Shown one piece after another: positions 15,269 to 24,456 of a stretch of DNA of 64,000 nt (its first letter is position 1; every line of letters begins with the position of its first letter). The stretch comes from Rikenellaceae bacterium (GTDB lineage Bacteria > Bacteroidota > Bacteroidia > Bacteroidales > Rikenellaceae). Both the position numbers and the translations under genes were made by a program. The DNA lies in assembly GCA_015060015.1 (NCBI GenBank), contig SUZG01000009.1:1-64000 (forward strand). The letters are read 5' to 3'. The notes under the pieces were generated by a model that ran no database searches, had not been told where the DNA came from, and was given only the letters and a program-made list of their open reading frames with translations.

Positions 15269-17095
15269 ATGTCGCAACTGCGTAAAATAGAGCTGCTGGC
15301 TCCGGCCAAAGATGCACGCTGTGCCAAAGTCGCAATAGACTATGGTGCCGATGCGGTGTATATGGGTGCGGGGCGTTTTGGTGCAAGGCGTGCGGCGGGC
15401 AACTCGTTGGAGGATATCAGCGAAGTTATCCGTTATGCACATCTCTTTGGTGTGAAGGTATATGCCACACTCAACACTCTGCTTTACGACGACGAGCTGA
15501 CCGAAGCAGAAGCATTGGCTCACAGCCTGATAGACGCAGGCATTGATGCCCTGATTATTCAGGATATGGCACTCCGACAGATGAATCTGCCCGTAGAGCT
15601 GCACGCCTCGACACAGGTAGCCATTGGTTCGGTGGAGGAGGCACGCTTCTTCGAGCAGTGCGGATTTTCGCGTCTTATACTCGAAAGAGCCCTTTCGTTG
15701 GAGGAGATTCGTGCCATAGGCAAGGCTACCTCGGCCGAGTTGGAGTGTTTCATCCACGGGGCTATATGCGTGGGACACAGCGGGCGTTGCTTCCTGTCGC
15801 GTTCCACGTCGGAACGCAGCGGCAATCGTGGCGAGTGTTCGCAGCCTTGCCGACTGCCCTACGACCTTGTGGATGGGCAGGGACGGAAGATTTTCGAGGG
15901 CAAACATCTGCTCTCAGTGAGGGATTTCAATCTCTCGTCGTCGCTGGAGGAGCTGATTGACGCCGGCGTGAGCTCGTTCAAGATTGAGGGCCGATTGAAA
16001 GAGGAGAACTATGTGAAGAACATTGTGTCGCACTACCGCCGCCTGCTTGATGAGATAATATCACGACGCGAGGATATCGCACGCAGCTCGTATGGTCACT
16101 CGGCAGTAGATTTCCAGCCCGACCCCGACAAGAGTTTTACGCGTGGGGCGAGCCAATATATGCTCTACGGCAAGCGTGCGGGCGTAGCATCGTTCAACAC
16201 TCCGAAGGCCATAGGCGAGAAGCTGGGTCGTGTGGAGAGTGTCGCACGCAACAGTTTCAGGCTACACTCAAAGCAGCGTTTGTCGGCAGGCGATGGCATC
16301 TGCATAGTGAGCAATGGCGAAGTGCGAGGCACAAATATAAATAAGGTGGAGGGCGACATAATCACGCCCAACCGCATGGAGGGCATCGTTGCCGGCGTGG
16401 AGCTATTCCGCAACTACGACCACCTCTTCACTTTGTCGCTGGAACGTTCACAGGTGCAACGCAGGATTACATCTTCGGCAAGGCTCACGCTATCGGCAGA
16501 GGGCATAACTCTTGCCGTATGCGACCAGATGGGGCTACGAGCCGAGGCGAGCCGCGACATACCATTGGAGAGGGCGGCAAATCCCGACAAGATGCGACAG
16601 ACTGCCCTGCGAGCCATAGAGAAGAGTGGAAATACGATATTCGACCTTACGAATATTGAGGTCGAGGGTTGCGAGTGGTTTGCTCCGGCAAGCATATTGA
16701 GTGAGATGCGTCGCGAGGCGTTGGAGAGTCTTACGCTGAAGCACGCAGAGGTAAAGCTCAACCACACCATCTCGGCCGATGATAAGACGGCTGTATATCC
16801 TCGCAAAACGGTAAGCCGATACGAGAATGTAACGAACAGCCTGGCACGCGAGTTCTATATGCAGCACGGCGTGGAGATAATCGAGCCGGCATTGGAGTGC
16901 AAATCTACGCGTGGCGAGAGGGTTATGCTGTCGAGCTACTGTCTGCGTCGCGAGATTGGCGAGTGCCTGAAAGAGAAACACACACTCAATGGCGACCTGT
17001 ACCTCGTTCACGGCACGGCACGTTATCGCCTGGCCTTTGATTGCAAGCGTTGCCAAATGATGCTATATGACGAGAGCCACAACACAAGAGAATAG
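15269..17095 (+). CDS. Peptidase U32-family protein (RlhA-like)
   Basis: The 608-residue protein opens with the TIM-barrel-type sequence ELLAPAKDARCAKVAIDYGADAVYMG typical of U32 proteins. The U32 signature is FIHGAICVGHSGRCFLS followed by GNRGECSQPCR, whose Cys residues bind an Fe-S cluster in characterised members. The long C-terminal part (about 370-608) fits the DUF3656 extension. Family members of this length (RlhA) hydroxylate C2501 of 23S rRNA; shorter relatives hydroxylate tRNA. Despite the name, proteolysis is unlikely. A methyltransferase of an RNA-modifying type follows after 12 bases. Confidence 0.85.
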   Translation: MSQLRKIELLAPAKDARCAKVAIDYGADAVYMGAGRFGARRAAGNSLEDISEVIRYAHLFGVKVYATLNTLLYDDELTEAEALAHSLIDAGIDALIIQDMALRQMNLPVELHASTQVAIGSVEEARFFEQCGFSRLILERALSLEEIRAIGKATSAELECFIHGAICVGHSGRCFLSRSTSERSGNRGECSQPCRLPYDLVDGQGRKIFEGKHLLSVRDFNLSSSLEELIDAGVSSFKIEGRLKEENYVKNIVSHYRRLLDEIISRREDIARSSYGHSAVDFQPDPDKSFTRGASQYMLYGKRAGVASFNTPKAIGEKLGRVESVARNSFRLHSKQRLSAGDGICIVSNGEVRGTNINKVEGDIITPNRMEGIVAGVELFRNYDHLFTLSLERSQVQRRITSSARLTLSAEGITLAVCDQMGLRAEASRDIPLERAANPDKMRQTALRAIEKSGNTIFDLTNIEVEGCEWFAPASILSEMRREALESLTLKHAEVKLNHTISADDKTAVYPRKTVSRYENVTNSLAREFYMQHGVEIIEPALECKSTRGERVMLSSYCLRREIGECLKEKHTLNGDLYLVHGTARYRLAFDCKRCQMMLYDESHNTRE

Positions 17096-17107
17096 AAAAA
17101 GATAGAT

Positions 17108-18004
17108 ATGAGCCAATTACTGACACCTACATTCCCCGACTACGAATTATTGGATTCGGGCGATTTCGAGAAGCTGGAACGCTTCGGACGATACGTCACA
17201 CGCCGTCCCGAGCCACAGGCTATATGGCACAAATCACTCAGCGAGGAGGAGTGGCAGAGAAGAGCCGATGCCTCGTTCCTCCGCACTTCGGCGTCAAAGA
17301 GTGACGAACGAGGCGAGTGGAAGTTGAAGCCGCAGATGCCCGACCGCTGGCAGATAAAGTTTGATTACAAGCAGATGCACCTCACGATGCGTCTGGCTCT
17401 CACCTCATTCAAGCACGTGGGCATATTCCCCGAGCAGGCAGCGAACTGGGCCTTCATCTACGACAATATCAAGCGTCAGCAACAGGCCGGCATCGCTCCC
17501 AAAGTATTGAATCTCTTCGCCTATACGGGAGGAGCTACGCTGGCAGCCCGTGCTGCGGGGGCCGATGTCACGCACGTCGATTCGGTTAAGCAGGTGGTTA
17601 CGTGGTCACGCGAAAATATGGAGAGCAGCAACCTCGATGGCGTACGCTGGATTGTCGAGGATGCGTTGAAGTTTGTCCACCGCGAAGTGCGACGCGGCAA
17701 CCGCTACGATGGCATAATTCTGGACCCGCCGGCCTATGGTCGCGGTGCCAATGGAGAGAAGTGGGTGTTGGAGGAGAACATCGGCGAGATGTTGGAGTGC
17801 TGTGCCGAGCTGCTCGACCGCGAGCATGGCTTTCTGGTGCTGAACCTCTACTCTATGGGGTTGTCGGCTCTGCTCTCACGCACGGCTCTGCGTCAGGCCT
17901 TTGCCACAACGGGCAGCGAAGAGATGGGCGAGCTCTATTTTAGCGACTCCTTCGGCAAGGAGCTTCCGCTGGGAACATTCTGCCGCTTTACGCGTATGAA
18001 ATAG
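17108..18004 (+). CDS. Class I SAM-dependent methyltransferase (rRNA type)
   Basis: The 298-residue protein has the Rossmann motif I in LNLFAYTGGATLAARAAGA (about 137-155), the acidic motif II in VTHVDSVKQ and motif IV in IILDPPAYGRG. The DPPAYGRG form is shared with RlmI/RlmK-like ribosomal RNA methyltransferases, although the N-terminal PUA domain of RlmI is absent. The position 12 bases behind the U32/RlhA-like gene suggests joint ribosome maturation. The exact target is unknown. Confidence 0.8.
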   Translation: MSQLLTPTFPDYELLDSGDFEKLERFGRYVTRRPEPQAIWHKSLSEEEWQRRADASFLRTSASKSDERGEWKLKPQMPDRWQIKFDYKQMHLTMRLALTSFKHVGIFPEQAANWAFIYDNIKRQQQAGIAPKVLNLFAYTGGATLAARAAGADVTHVDSVKQVVTWSRENMESSNLDGVRWIVEDALKFVHREVRRGNRYDGIILDPPAYGRGANGEKWVLEENIGEMLECCAELLDREHGFLVLNLYSMGLSALLSRTALRQAFATTGSEEMGELYFSDSFGKELPLGTFCRFTRMK

Positions 18005-18011
18005 TGACGAT

Positions 18012-18554
18012 ATGAGCAGATATTTTGAACTTTTTTACTCTTTCTTCAAGATTGGCCTGTTCACCTTTGGCGGTGGATATGCCATGATTCCCATTATCCA
18101 GCGTGAGATGATTGACCGTCGCCACTGGATAGAGGAGAAGGAGTTTTTCGACCTGCTCACACTGGCACAATCGGCACCCGGCCCGATAGCACTGAATACG
18201 GCGGTCTTTGTAGGCTATAAGCTCTACGGCTATTGGGGTGCTATCGTATCGTTGCTGGGTGTTGTCATTCCATCGTTCAGCGTCATTCTCTTCGTGGCGA
18301 TATTCTTCTCGCAGATTCGCGAGAATGCTATCGTCGATGCCGCATTCAAGGGTATGCGACCCGTTGTCGTGGCTCTGATGCTTGCACCTATCCTCGGCTT
18401 TGTGCGTGGTATGCGGTGGTGGGCGGTGGCTGTGGCGTGCGGCGTAGCTATCGCTATATGGCACTTCGGTTTTTCACCTATCTATCTGCTTGTGGCAGGT
18501 GCTGTGGCGGGACTTCTGTGGGCCGCAGCACGAGGAAAGGAGGTTGAGAAATGA
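18012..18554 (+). CDS. Chromate transporter half-subunit, N-terminal type (ChrA family)
   Basis: The 180-residue membrane protein has the CHR domain start FFKIGLFTFGGGYAMIPIIQ and the conserved AQSAPGPIALNTAVFVGY loop, followed by about five membrane segments. It belongs to the short CHR type that works as a pair with a second half. The partner begins at 18551, overlapping the stop of this gene by four bases (ATGA). Family members export chromate, but many gut homologues have no proven substrate. It starts 7 bases after the methyltransferase. Confidence 0.87.
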   Translation: MSRYFELFYSFFKIGLFTFGGGYAMIPIIQREMIDRRHWIEEKEFFDLLTLAQSAPGPIALNTAVFVGYKLYGYWGAIVSLLGVVIPSFSVILFVAIFFSQIRENAIVDAAFKGMRPVVVALMLAPILGFVRGMRWWAVAVACGVAIAIWHFGFSPIYLLVAGAVAGLLWAAARGKEVEK

Positions 18555-19102
18555 TATATCTGCAACTGTTTTTGAGTTACCTTAAAATAGGTTTCTTCGG
18601 CTTTGGTGGCGGCTATGCTATGCTCTCGCTGATACATAGCGAGGTGGTGGTACAGAATGCGTGGCTCACTAATGCGGAGTTTACCGATATAGTGGCCATC
18701 TCGCAGATGACCCCCGGCCCTATCGCTATCAACTCGGCCACCTATGTCGGCTACTCGGTGGCGGGTGTGTGGGGCTCGGTTGTGGCTACCTGTGCTGTGT
18801 GTCTGCCGGCACTGACGCTGATGATTCTTATCACGCGTTTCTTTCTGCACCTGCACAAAAACCGCTTGGTCAAGGGTGTTATTGCAGGTATGAAACCCGT
18901 TGTTATAGGTATGATAGGTGCGGCTACCCTGCTACTGATGTTCCCTGCGGAGAGAGAGGGTGCAAGTTTTATTGATGCGTGGAGCTGGATATTGTTCGGC
19001 ATTGCCCTCGCCGCAACCTACAAGAAGGTAAATCCTATTCTTCTGATTATTCTCTCCGCCATAGCCGGCATGGCAATCTACTACCAGCCAACGGTGTGGT
19101 AG
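18551..19102 (+). CDS. Chromate transporter half-subunit, C-terminal type (ChrA family)
   Basis: The 183-residue protein mirrors its upstream neighbour: YLKIGFFGFGGGYAMLSLIH and ISQMTPGPIAINSATYVGYS are the CHR signatures. The paired half-size genes together equal one full-length ChrA. The four-base overlap implies coupled translation. No terminator follows; the downstream 500 bases hold repeats. Confidence 0.87.
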   Translation: MIYLQLFLSYLKIGFFGFGGGYAMLSLIHSEVVVQNAWLTNAEFTDIVAISQMTPGPIAINSATYVGYSVAGVWGSVVATCAVCLPALTLMILITRFFLHLHKNRLVKGVIAGMKPVVIGMIGAATLLLMFPAEREGASFIDAWSWILFGIALAATYKKVNPILLIILSAIAGMAIYYQPTVW

Positions 19103-19146
19103 CGAAGCAGACCACCTTCCCGATAGTATTTTCCAAAAGGCATTTT

Positions 19147-19241
19147 CAGGATTGGCCTTGCTTTGCTCGCTAACCGCTTCGCACCGCAAGCCCTTTCCTG
19201 TAGCCCGTTGTGGTGCTGCGAAAAAACAGCAAGGTGATGTT
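19147..19241. repeat. 95-bp direct repeat, copy 1
   Basis: Starts CAGGATTGGCCTTGCTTTGC and ends AGCAAGGTGATGTT. It matches 19398-19492 with only a few mismatches. The gene-free stretch 19103-19604 otherwise holds only GC-rich filler between the two copies. Confidence 0.8.
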
Positions 19242-19397
19242 TTGCGTCAAAGAAAAAAGCCCCGCCCTTTTTCAAGGCTGCGAGTAAGCGAGGGCAGAGG
19301 GGTGCTTGCACACTATGCCGAGCAGGAGCAGACAAGGGAAACCCTTGCGGTTTTCCAAAGGGAGGGGACAGAGGGGAGGGAATATAAGTATAGGGGA

Positions 19398-19492
19398 CAG
19401 GATTGGCCTTGCTATGCTCGCTAACCGCTTCGCACCGCAAGCCCTTTCCTGTGACCCGTTATGACGCTGCGAAAAAACAGCAAGGTGATGTT
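19398..19492. repeat. 95-bp direct repeat, copy 2
   Basis: Second copy of the unit at 19147-19241. It lies about 70 bases downstream of the tRNA-Gln terminator, on the 3' side of that tRNA. Confidence 0.8.
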
Positions 19493-19561
19493 GTTCACAA
19501 CAATTTTGCTTTATACGCCTATGCTGATAAATAAATTTATCGCAAGGCATATAAAACAAAA

Positions 19562-19583
19562 AGATGTCGATAAATCGACATCT
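19562..19583 (-). terminator. Terminator of tRNA-Gln
   Basis: A perfect 10-bp stem (AGATGTCGAT / ATCGACATCT) is followed on the minus strand by TTTTTGTTTT. Confidence 0.85.
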
Positions 19584-19604
19584 CCTTGCTTTGTTTTTTT
19601 CTTG

Positions 19605-19675
19605 TTGGGCTACCAGGATTCGAACCTGGAATGACAGGACCAGAATCTGTAGTGTTACCATTACACCATAGCCCA
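19605..19675 (-). tRNA. tRNA-Gln (anticodon CTG)
   Basis: The minus strand forms a cloverleaf: acceptor TGGGCTA with TAGCCCA, anticodon loop TTCTGGT (CTG reads CAG) and T-loop TTCGAAT. CCA is not encoded. One anticodon-stem pair is mismatched. Confidence 0.9.
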
Positions 19676-19754
19676 ATCTTATGTCTTGTCGTTTTTGACA
19701 CCGCAAAAGTAGAACATTATTTTTTATTTGCAAAGAATTTTTCAAAAAAAATCA

Positions 19755-19762
19755 TATCTTTG
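19755..19762 (+). promoter_or_regulatory. -7 box of the nucleoside permease gene
   Basis: TATCTTTG lies 50 bases before the start codon. Confidence 0.45.
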
Positions 19763-19811
19763 CTACTACTTTTGTGAGGATATAACTTAAAACACATAAT
19801 TTTTTACACTT

Positions 19812-21074
19812 ATGAACAATATCAAATTGAGATTAACGGCTATGAACTTCCTGCAATTTGCCGTATGGGGTTCATACCTTACATCAATGGGTACTTACCT
19901 CTTCAACATCGGTTTGGCGGAGAATATCGGTATTTTCTACGCAATGCAGGGTATTGTATCACTCTTTATGCCGGCCCTGATAGGTATCGTTGCCGACCGC
20001 TGGATTCAGGCACAGAGACTGCTCGGCTTGTGTCATCTGCTCGCAGCTGCCTTTATGGTCGCTACGGGATACTATGCACTCAATGCCCCGACGGTTGAGT
20101 TCGCAACACTCTTCACACTCTACTCTTGCAGCGTAGCCTTCTATATGCCTACTCTGGGTTTGAGTAACTCGGTAGCATATTCGAGCCTCACAAAGGCGGG
20201 TCTTGATACTGTCAAGCACTTCCCGCCCATCAGAGTCTGGGGTACGGTAGGTTTCATCTGTGCTATGTGGTGCTGCGACCTTGCAGGCTTCCAGGCATCG
20301 GCTTGGCAGTTCTTGCAGAGTGCCGCTATCGGCATCGTTCTGGGTCTTTACTCATTCACTATGCCGCAGTGCCCGACAAACAAGGGTGGCGAGAAGAAGT
20401 CTTTTGCCGAGGCTTTGGGCCTCAATGCCTTTGCTCTGTTCAAGCAGAAGAAGATGGCTCTCTTCTTCATCTTCTCTATCCTGCTCGGAGTATCGTTGCA
20501 GATTACAAACGGCTTTGCCAATCCGTTTATCTCTGACTTCGGTCAGGTGGCTCAATATGCCGACACATTTGGTGTTCAGCACGCCAACATCCTGATTTCA
20601 CTCTCACAGGTATCGGAGACCCTCTGCATCCTGCTCATCCCCTTCTGCCTGCGTCGCTTCGGCATTAAGAAGGTTATGCTTATGGCTATGGTTGCCTGGG
20701 TATTGCGTTTCGGACTGTTCGGTTTGGGTAACCCCGGCGGCGGTGTATGGATGTTCCTCCTCTCGATGATTGTCTATGGTGTGGCATTTGATTTCTTCAA
20801 CGTATCGGGCTCTTTGTTCGTGGATAAGGAGACCGACGACAAGATTCGTTCATCGGCACAGGGACTCTTTATTATGATGACCAACGGTATTGGTGCTACC
20901 ATCGGTACACTCAGTGCCCAGCAGGTTATCAACCACTTCGTGGGTGATGCTACGGGTGTTGCCCGCATGGAGGGTTGGTCACACTCTTGGCTTATCTTCG
21001 CAGCCTATGCACTTGTAGTGGCAGTGCTCTTTGCTATTATGTTTAAGTATAAGCACGAGCCGGAGAAGGCATAA
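19812..21074 (+). CDS. Nucleoside:H+ symporter (NupG-type MFS permease)
   Basis: The 420-residue protein has about twelve membrane segments and the N-terminal NFLQFAVWGSYLTSMGTYLF typical of NupG/XapB-like nucleoside permeases. Other family marks are GIVADRWIQAQRLLGLCHLL and YGVAFDFFNVSGSLFVDKE. It would take up nucleosides across the inner membrane. It has its own promoter and terminator and no nucleoside-metabolism neighbours. Confidence 0.88.
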   Translation: MNNIKLRLTAMNFLQFAVWGSYLTSMGTYLFNIGLAENIGIFYAMQGIVSLFMPALIGIVADRWIQAQRLLGLCHLLAAAFMVATGYYALNAPTVEFATLFTLYSCSVAFYMPTLGLSNSVAYSSLTKAGLDTVKHFPPIRVWGTVGFICAMWCCDLAGFQASAWQFLQSAAIGIVLGLYSFTMPQCPTNKGGEKKSFAEALGLNAFALFKQKKMALFFIFSILLGVSLQITNGFANPFISDFGQVAQYADTFGVQHANILISLSQVSETLCILLIPFCLRRFGIKKVMLMAMVAWVLRFGLFGLGNPGGGVWMFLLSMIVYGVAFDFFNVSGSLFVDKETDDKIRSSAQGLFIMMTNGIGATIGTLSAQQVINHFVGDATGVARMEGWSHSWLIFAAYALVVAVLFAIMFKYKHEPEKA

Positions 21075-21090
21075 ACTGCACTAACTGCAT

Positions 21091-21132
21091 AAAAAAAAGA
21101 TGCTGGCAAAATTTTACCAGCATCTTTTTTTT
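21091..21132. terminator. Bidirectional terminator between convergent genes
   Basis: A 16-bp stem (A8-GATGCTGG / CCAGCATC-T8) lies between the permease gene and the convergent acetyltransferase gene. Confidence 0.9.
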
Positions 21133-21144
21133 ATCGACATAGGA

Positions 21145-21771
21145 CTATGCTGATAAATTATCTATTTCACGTTGCAGTTCATGCAGGAAACGTGCGGCGT
21201 GAGCTCCATCCATTTGCGTATGATGAAATTGGAAAGAGACCGTAAGTTTAGTCCTAAAGATGAATTGACGATATTTTTTGCCCCATATCATAAATGGATT
21301 ATTAAATATGCCACTATACATTCCCACTGCTCCATCAATTTCATACTGCGCCAAAGCAGATGTTCCAATGACCATACTCTCTGTTATGTCGTGGTTCTGA
21401 CAACTCTCGGCAACCTGCTGCGTAAGCTGCAAATAATCTTTATTAAATTGCGACAAATCGTCCGAAAAGGGGATATCACACGAGCTAACCTCGCCCGTGC
21501 GATTGGCAACAATCGTATTCACTGCAATGGTATCATACTGCATAAGTTTTCCACCGACAGGCAACATATAAAACTCCTTTATACCAGCGGCTGCCTTTCC
21601 GATGCAGTAACACATCAGCATATTAAATTTCAGCCTCTTCTTCTTGCTTATCTTATCCAAACGCGTTACATCAAGCCTCTTAAAGAGTGTAACCATAGGC
21701 ATCGGTGCATTCATCCACATCTCGAAAGCGTAGGCTCTGGTAGTAGATTTAGGATCAATCTCTTTAATCAT
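21145..21771 (-). CDS. Chloramphenicol acetyltransferase-like (CatA-type) acyltransferase
   Basis: The 208-residue protein has the CAT fold signature HHTQMDG at 183-189; the second His (184) and Asp188 correspond to the catalytic His and the structural Asp of CAT. The trimer-forming and substrate regions are only loosely similar to resistance enzymes; for example the N-terminus is MIKEIDPKSTTRAYAFEMWM rather than the classical FxxWxRKEHF form. It may acetylate something other than chloramphenicol. There are no mobile-element signs around it. Confidence 0.78.
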   Translation of the reverse strand: MIKEIDPKSTTRAYAFEMWMNAPMPMVTLFKRLDVTRLDKISKKKRLKFNMLMCYCIGKAAAGIKEFYMLPVGGKLMQYDTIAVNTIVANRTGEVSSCDIPFSDDLSQFNKDYLQLTQQVAESCQNHDITESMVIGTSALAQYEIDGAVGMYSGIFNNPFMIWGKKYRQFIFRTKLTVSFQFHHTQMDGAHAARFLHELQREIDNLSA

Positions 21772-21803
21772 AGTATATATCCAAAATTAAAAATTAGAAT
21801 ATG

Positions 21804-21827
21804 ATGTGCATTACGCTTGATGCACAT
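21804..21827 (-). terminator. Hairpin behind the NamZ-like gene
   Basis: An 8-bp perfect stem (ATGTGCAT / ATGCACAT) lies between two leftward genes. The T-run is weak. Confidence 0.45.
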
Positions 21828-21852
21828 TAATAGATATTTTCTTGTCGCAGAA

Positions 21853-23034
21853 CTACTCCTCGTACAGAAGATATCTTTGTCGCAGAGCCTTGAACTGCTC
21901 CAACTCCTCACGCCACACGAGGCTTATCTCGGCGGCAGAGTGGCCCTCGATAATCATCTTCCGCACATAATCCACGCCGACCAGTTTTTCAAACATAGGT
22001 GTAAAAAACTCCTCTGCGGTGTAGCCTTTGGACATCAGGTTATGATAAGCGTCAATCACATAGGCGAGGTTAAAGCCCTCGGCAATAATCTCCTCATCGG
22101 GCTTTGAACGCAAATCAACGCCACGACACTCCTTATCCTCGTGAGGCGGATGCTTGGCCCCTGCCATTGAGCAGGGCGTGAAGCTGAACTCCGAGCCTAC
22201 ATAGCCCGGGTGGCCATATATCTCGAACGGAAACTCCGTACCGCGTCCCAGCGAGCATATAGTACCCTCGAAAAGGCAGGTCGAGGGGTAGAGATATATT
22301 GAGTGCTGCGTGGGCAGGTTGGGCGATGGTGCTATGGGAAGGATGTAGCGGCTCTGATGGGTGTAGTTTCGGCATCTGACTACCGACAATTCACACTCCT
22401 TGCACCACCCCTCTCCGCGTGCCATAAGGGCTATCTCGCCCATCGTGAGGCCGTGTACTACGGGTATGGGCAGAGCTCCGACACCCGACTTGTGCTTCAT
22501 ATCGAGCAGCGGCCCATCGACATACATACCGTTGGGGTTGGGTCTGTCCAGAACGATGACTCTGCGACCGAAATCGGCACAGGCATCTATCATTCGCAGC
22601 ATAGTTATATAATAGGTATAGAAGCGTAGCCCCACATCCTGCATATCGACCACAAGCAGATCAAAGGCCTGCATAACCTTGTCGGCGGGGCGTTGTGTGC
22701 GACCGTCATAAAGCGACCAGATGGGTATTCCCGTCTTCTCGTCGGTTGAGTTTGCGACATGCTCACCCGCATCGGCACCGCCACGAAAGCCGTGTTCGGG
22801 CGAGAGGATACCCACCACATTGATATTGGCGGCAAGCAGCGTATCTACAAGGTGTTTATCGCCCACCATCGCTGTATGGTTTGCCAGAAGAGCCACACGC
22901 CTGCCCTGCAACAGCGGCAAGTACTCTTCCATCTGCTCGGCACCCACCTTTACAGGCTCAACGACCGAGACCTCTGCTTGCGACTGACAAGAGAGGAAAA
23001 ATGTGGAAAATATGAGTAGGAATATATGTTTCAT
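21853..23034 (-). CDS. DUF1343 lipoprotein, exo-beta-N-acetylmuramidase (NamZ-like)
   Basis: The 393-residue protein has a signal peptide ending FFLSC (possible lipidation at C16). The DUF1343 core includes LLANHTAMVG, SPEHGFRG, GIPIWSLYDG and LVVDMQDVGLRFYTYYITM, then RVIVLDRPNPNG. NamZ proteins (GH171) release N-acetylmuramic acid from the non-reducing end of peptidoglycan fragments, so a role in cell-wall recycling or muropeptide use is likely. It is followed (leftward) by the CAT-like gene but probably has its own transcript. Confidence 0.85.
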   Translation of the reverse strand: MKHIFLLIFSTFFLSCQSQAEVSVVEPVKVGAEQMEEYLPLLQGRRVALLANHTAMVGDKHLVDTLLAANINVVGILSPEHGFRGGADAGEHVANSTDEKTGIPIWSLYDGRTQRPADKVMQAFDLLVVDMQDVGLRFYTYYITMLRMIDACADFGRRVIVLDRPNPNGMYVDGPLLDMKHKSGVGALPIPVVHGLTMGEIALMARGEGWCKECELSVVRCRNYTHQSRYILPIAPSPNLPTQHSIYLYPSTCLFEGTICSLGRGTEFPFEIYGHPGYVGSEFSFTPCSMAGAKHPPHEDKECRGVDLRSKPDEEIIAEGFNLAYVIDAYHNLMSKGYTAEEFFTPMFEKLVGVDYVRKMIIEGHSAAEISLVWREELEQFKALRQRYLLYEE

Positions 23035-23084
23035 TGTAAAAAAATAGTCATTACGAAATCAAGCCAGACGCCAAAAGAGCCACG

Positions 23085-24204
23085 CTATACGCTTTCAGCC
23101 CCGCCGGTTTGCATAAGGTATTCCTTGATAAAGCCGTCCAAATCGCCGTCCATAACCGCCTCTACGGCCGATGTCTGATAGCCGGTGCGGTGATCCTTCA
23201 CACGACGGTCATCAAAGACGTAGGAACGAATCTGCGAGCCCCACTCTATGCGTTTCTTGGTCGCTTCGAGGGCCTGCTGTGTCGCCATACGCTTCTCCAA
23301 TTCGCGTTGGTAGAGCTTTGAACGAAGAATACGCATAGCATTCTCACGGTTCATAAGCTGCGAACGCGTCTCGCTATTCTCGATAAGGAACTCCACAGGC
23401 TCGCCCGTATCGGCATCCTTGCCGTGATAACGCAGTCGGACAGCCGTCTCGACCTTGTTTACATTCTGCCCTCCCGCACCCGACGAACGATAGGTATCCC
23501 ACTCATAATCAGAGGGGTTTATCACAATCTCGATACTATCATCTACGGCCGGCGTGACGAACACCGACGCAAAGGTCGTCTGACGCTTGTTGTTGGCATT
23601 AAATGGCGACAGACGCACCATACGATGCACGCCATTCTCGCTTTTCAGATATCCGTAGGCAAAGTCACCCTCAATCTCCAAAGTACACGACTTAACGCCC
23701 ACCTCGTCGCCCGCCTGATAGTCCATTGTGCGGTATTTGTAGCCGTGCTTGTCGCACCAGCGGGTGTACATACGCAGTAGCATAGATGCCCAATCGAGAG
23801 CCTCCGTACCACCTGCTCCGGCGTTGATATCCATAATGGCTCCCATCTTATCCTCCTCGCCACGCAGCATATTACGCAGTTCGAGGGCCTCGATGCGTTC
23901 CATAGTGAGGGCATATTGAGCCTCCATATCGGCCTCTGACGACAACCCCGCCTCAACAAATTCGGGCATCAGCTGCAACTCCTCGACAGCCTTGCATACG
24001 GCGTCGTAGTCGGCAACCCACGACTTGATGGCTGCCACCCTACGCAGCTGCTTCTGAGCCGCCTCGGCATCCTCCCAGAAGGTGGGGTCCTGTGTCTTCT
24101 CCTCCTCGTTTTGGAGGTCTATTCTTCGCTGTGCGATGTCAAAGACACCTCCCCAACGAATCCTGTCGTCTTATAGCCTCTTTAATCTGTTCTTCGGAAA
24201 TCAT
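23085..24204 (-). CDS. prfB: Peptide chain release factor 2, with programmed +1 frameshift
   Basis: RF2 ends translation at UGA and UAA. The first frame starts at 24204 (MISEEQIKEAIRRQDSLGRC) and meets an in-frame TGA at 24141-24139 as codon 22, in the context GGGAGG TGT CTT TGA C. This is the conserved autoregulatory slip site: an SD-like GGGAGG just upstream, then CTT-TGA-C. Shifting +1 gives a 372-residue protein continuing DIAQRRIDLQNEEEKTQDPT. The stop-codon SPF motif (VRLSPFNANN) and the catalytic GGQ (SGAGGQNVNK, 244-246) are intact. Reading only from the ATG at 24038 would lose the first 55 residues. Confidence 0.95.
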
Positions 24205-24226
24205 ATATCAGAAATTCAAAATGTGC

Positions 24227-24312
24227 TTAAAGAATTTAGAGAAATTAAGGAGGTTAGAGAAATATTTCAGCATTGCTGTCAATTCACTAAACTCCTTAAA
24301 TTCATCAATTTC
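24227..24312. repeat. TTTAGAGAA-type inverted repeat, copy 1
   Basis: GAATTTAGAGAA and GGAGGTTAGAGAA face CTAAACTCCTTAAATTC about 50 bases later, giving a loose hairpin. Related stretches occur at 50441-50535, 57980-58042 and 58399-58466. Confidence 0.5.
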
Positions 24313-24350
24313 TAAATTTTATATCCATCGCCAAAAACTCTTTATGATTA

Positions 24351-24441
24351 GGCTATTTTAAGACTGGTCGCAGTGGGCGAAAGCGGAGCATACTTAGGCG
24401 TATGTGAGCATTTCGCACGCAAGCCAGGCGCCAAAAGAGCC
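24351..24441. repeat. Dispersed hairpin repeat, divergent copy
   Basis: This resembles the 109-bp units at 50555 and 50679 (shared blocks GCTATTTT, TCGCAGT, CATACTT.GGCGTATGTGAG and CGCCAAAAGAGCC). The last block also stands alone at 23061-23081. Confidence 0.65.
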
Positions 24442-24456
24442 AATCAGAAGGAGTCT

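Noticed and set aside
21145..21771. Chloramphenicol resistance gene
   Set aside because: The fold and HHxxxDG motif are present, but the classical CatA N-terminal signature and any mobile context are lacking, so resistance is not claimed.
24038..24204. prfB as a frameshifted pseudogene
   Set aside because: The in-frame TGA sits in the exact CTT-TGA-C context with an SD-like GGGAGG upstream, the conserved regulatory site.
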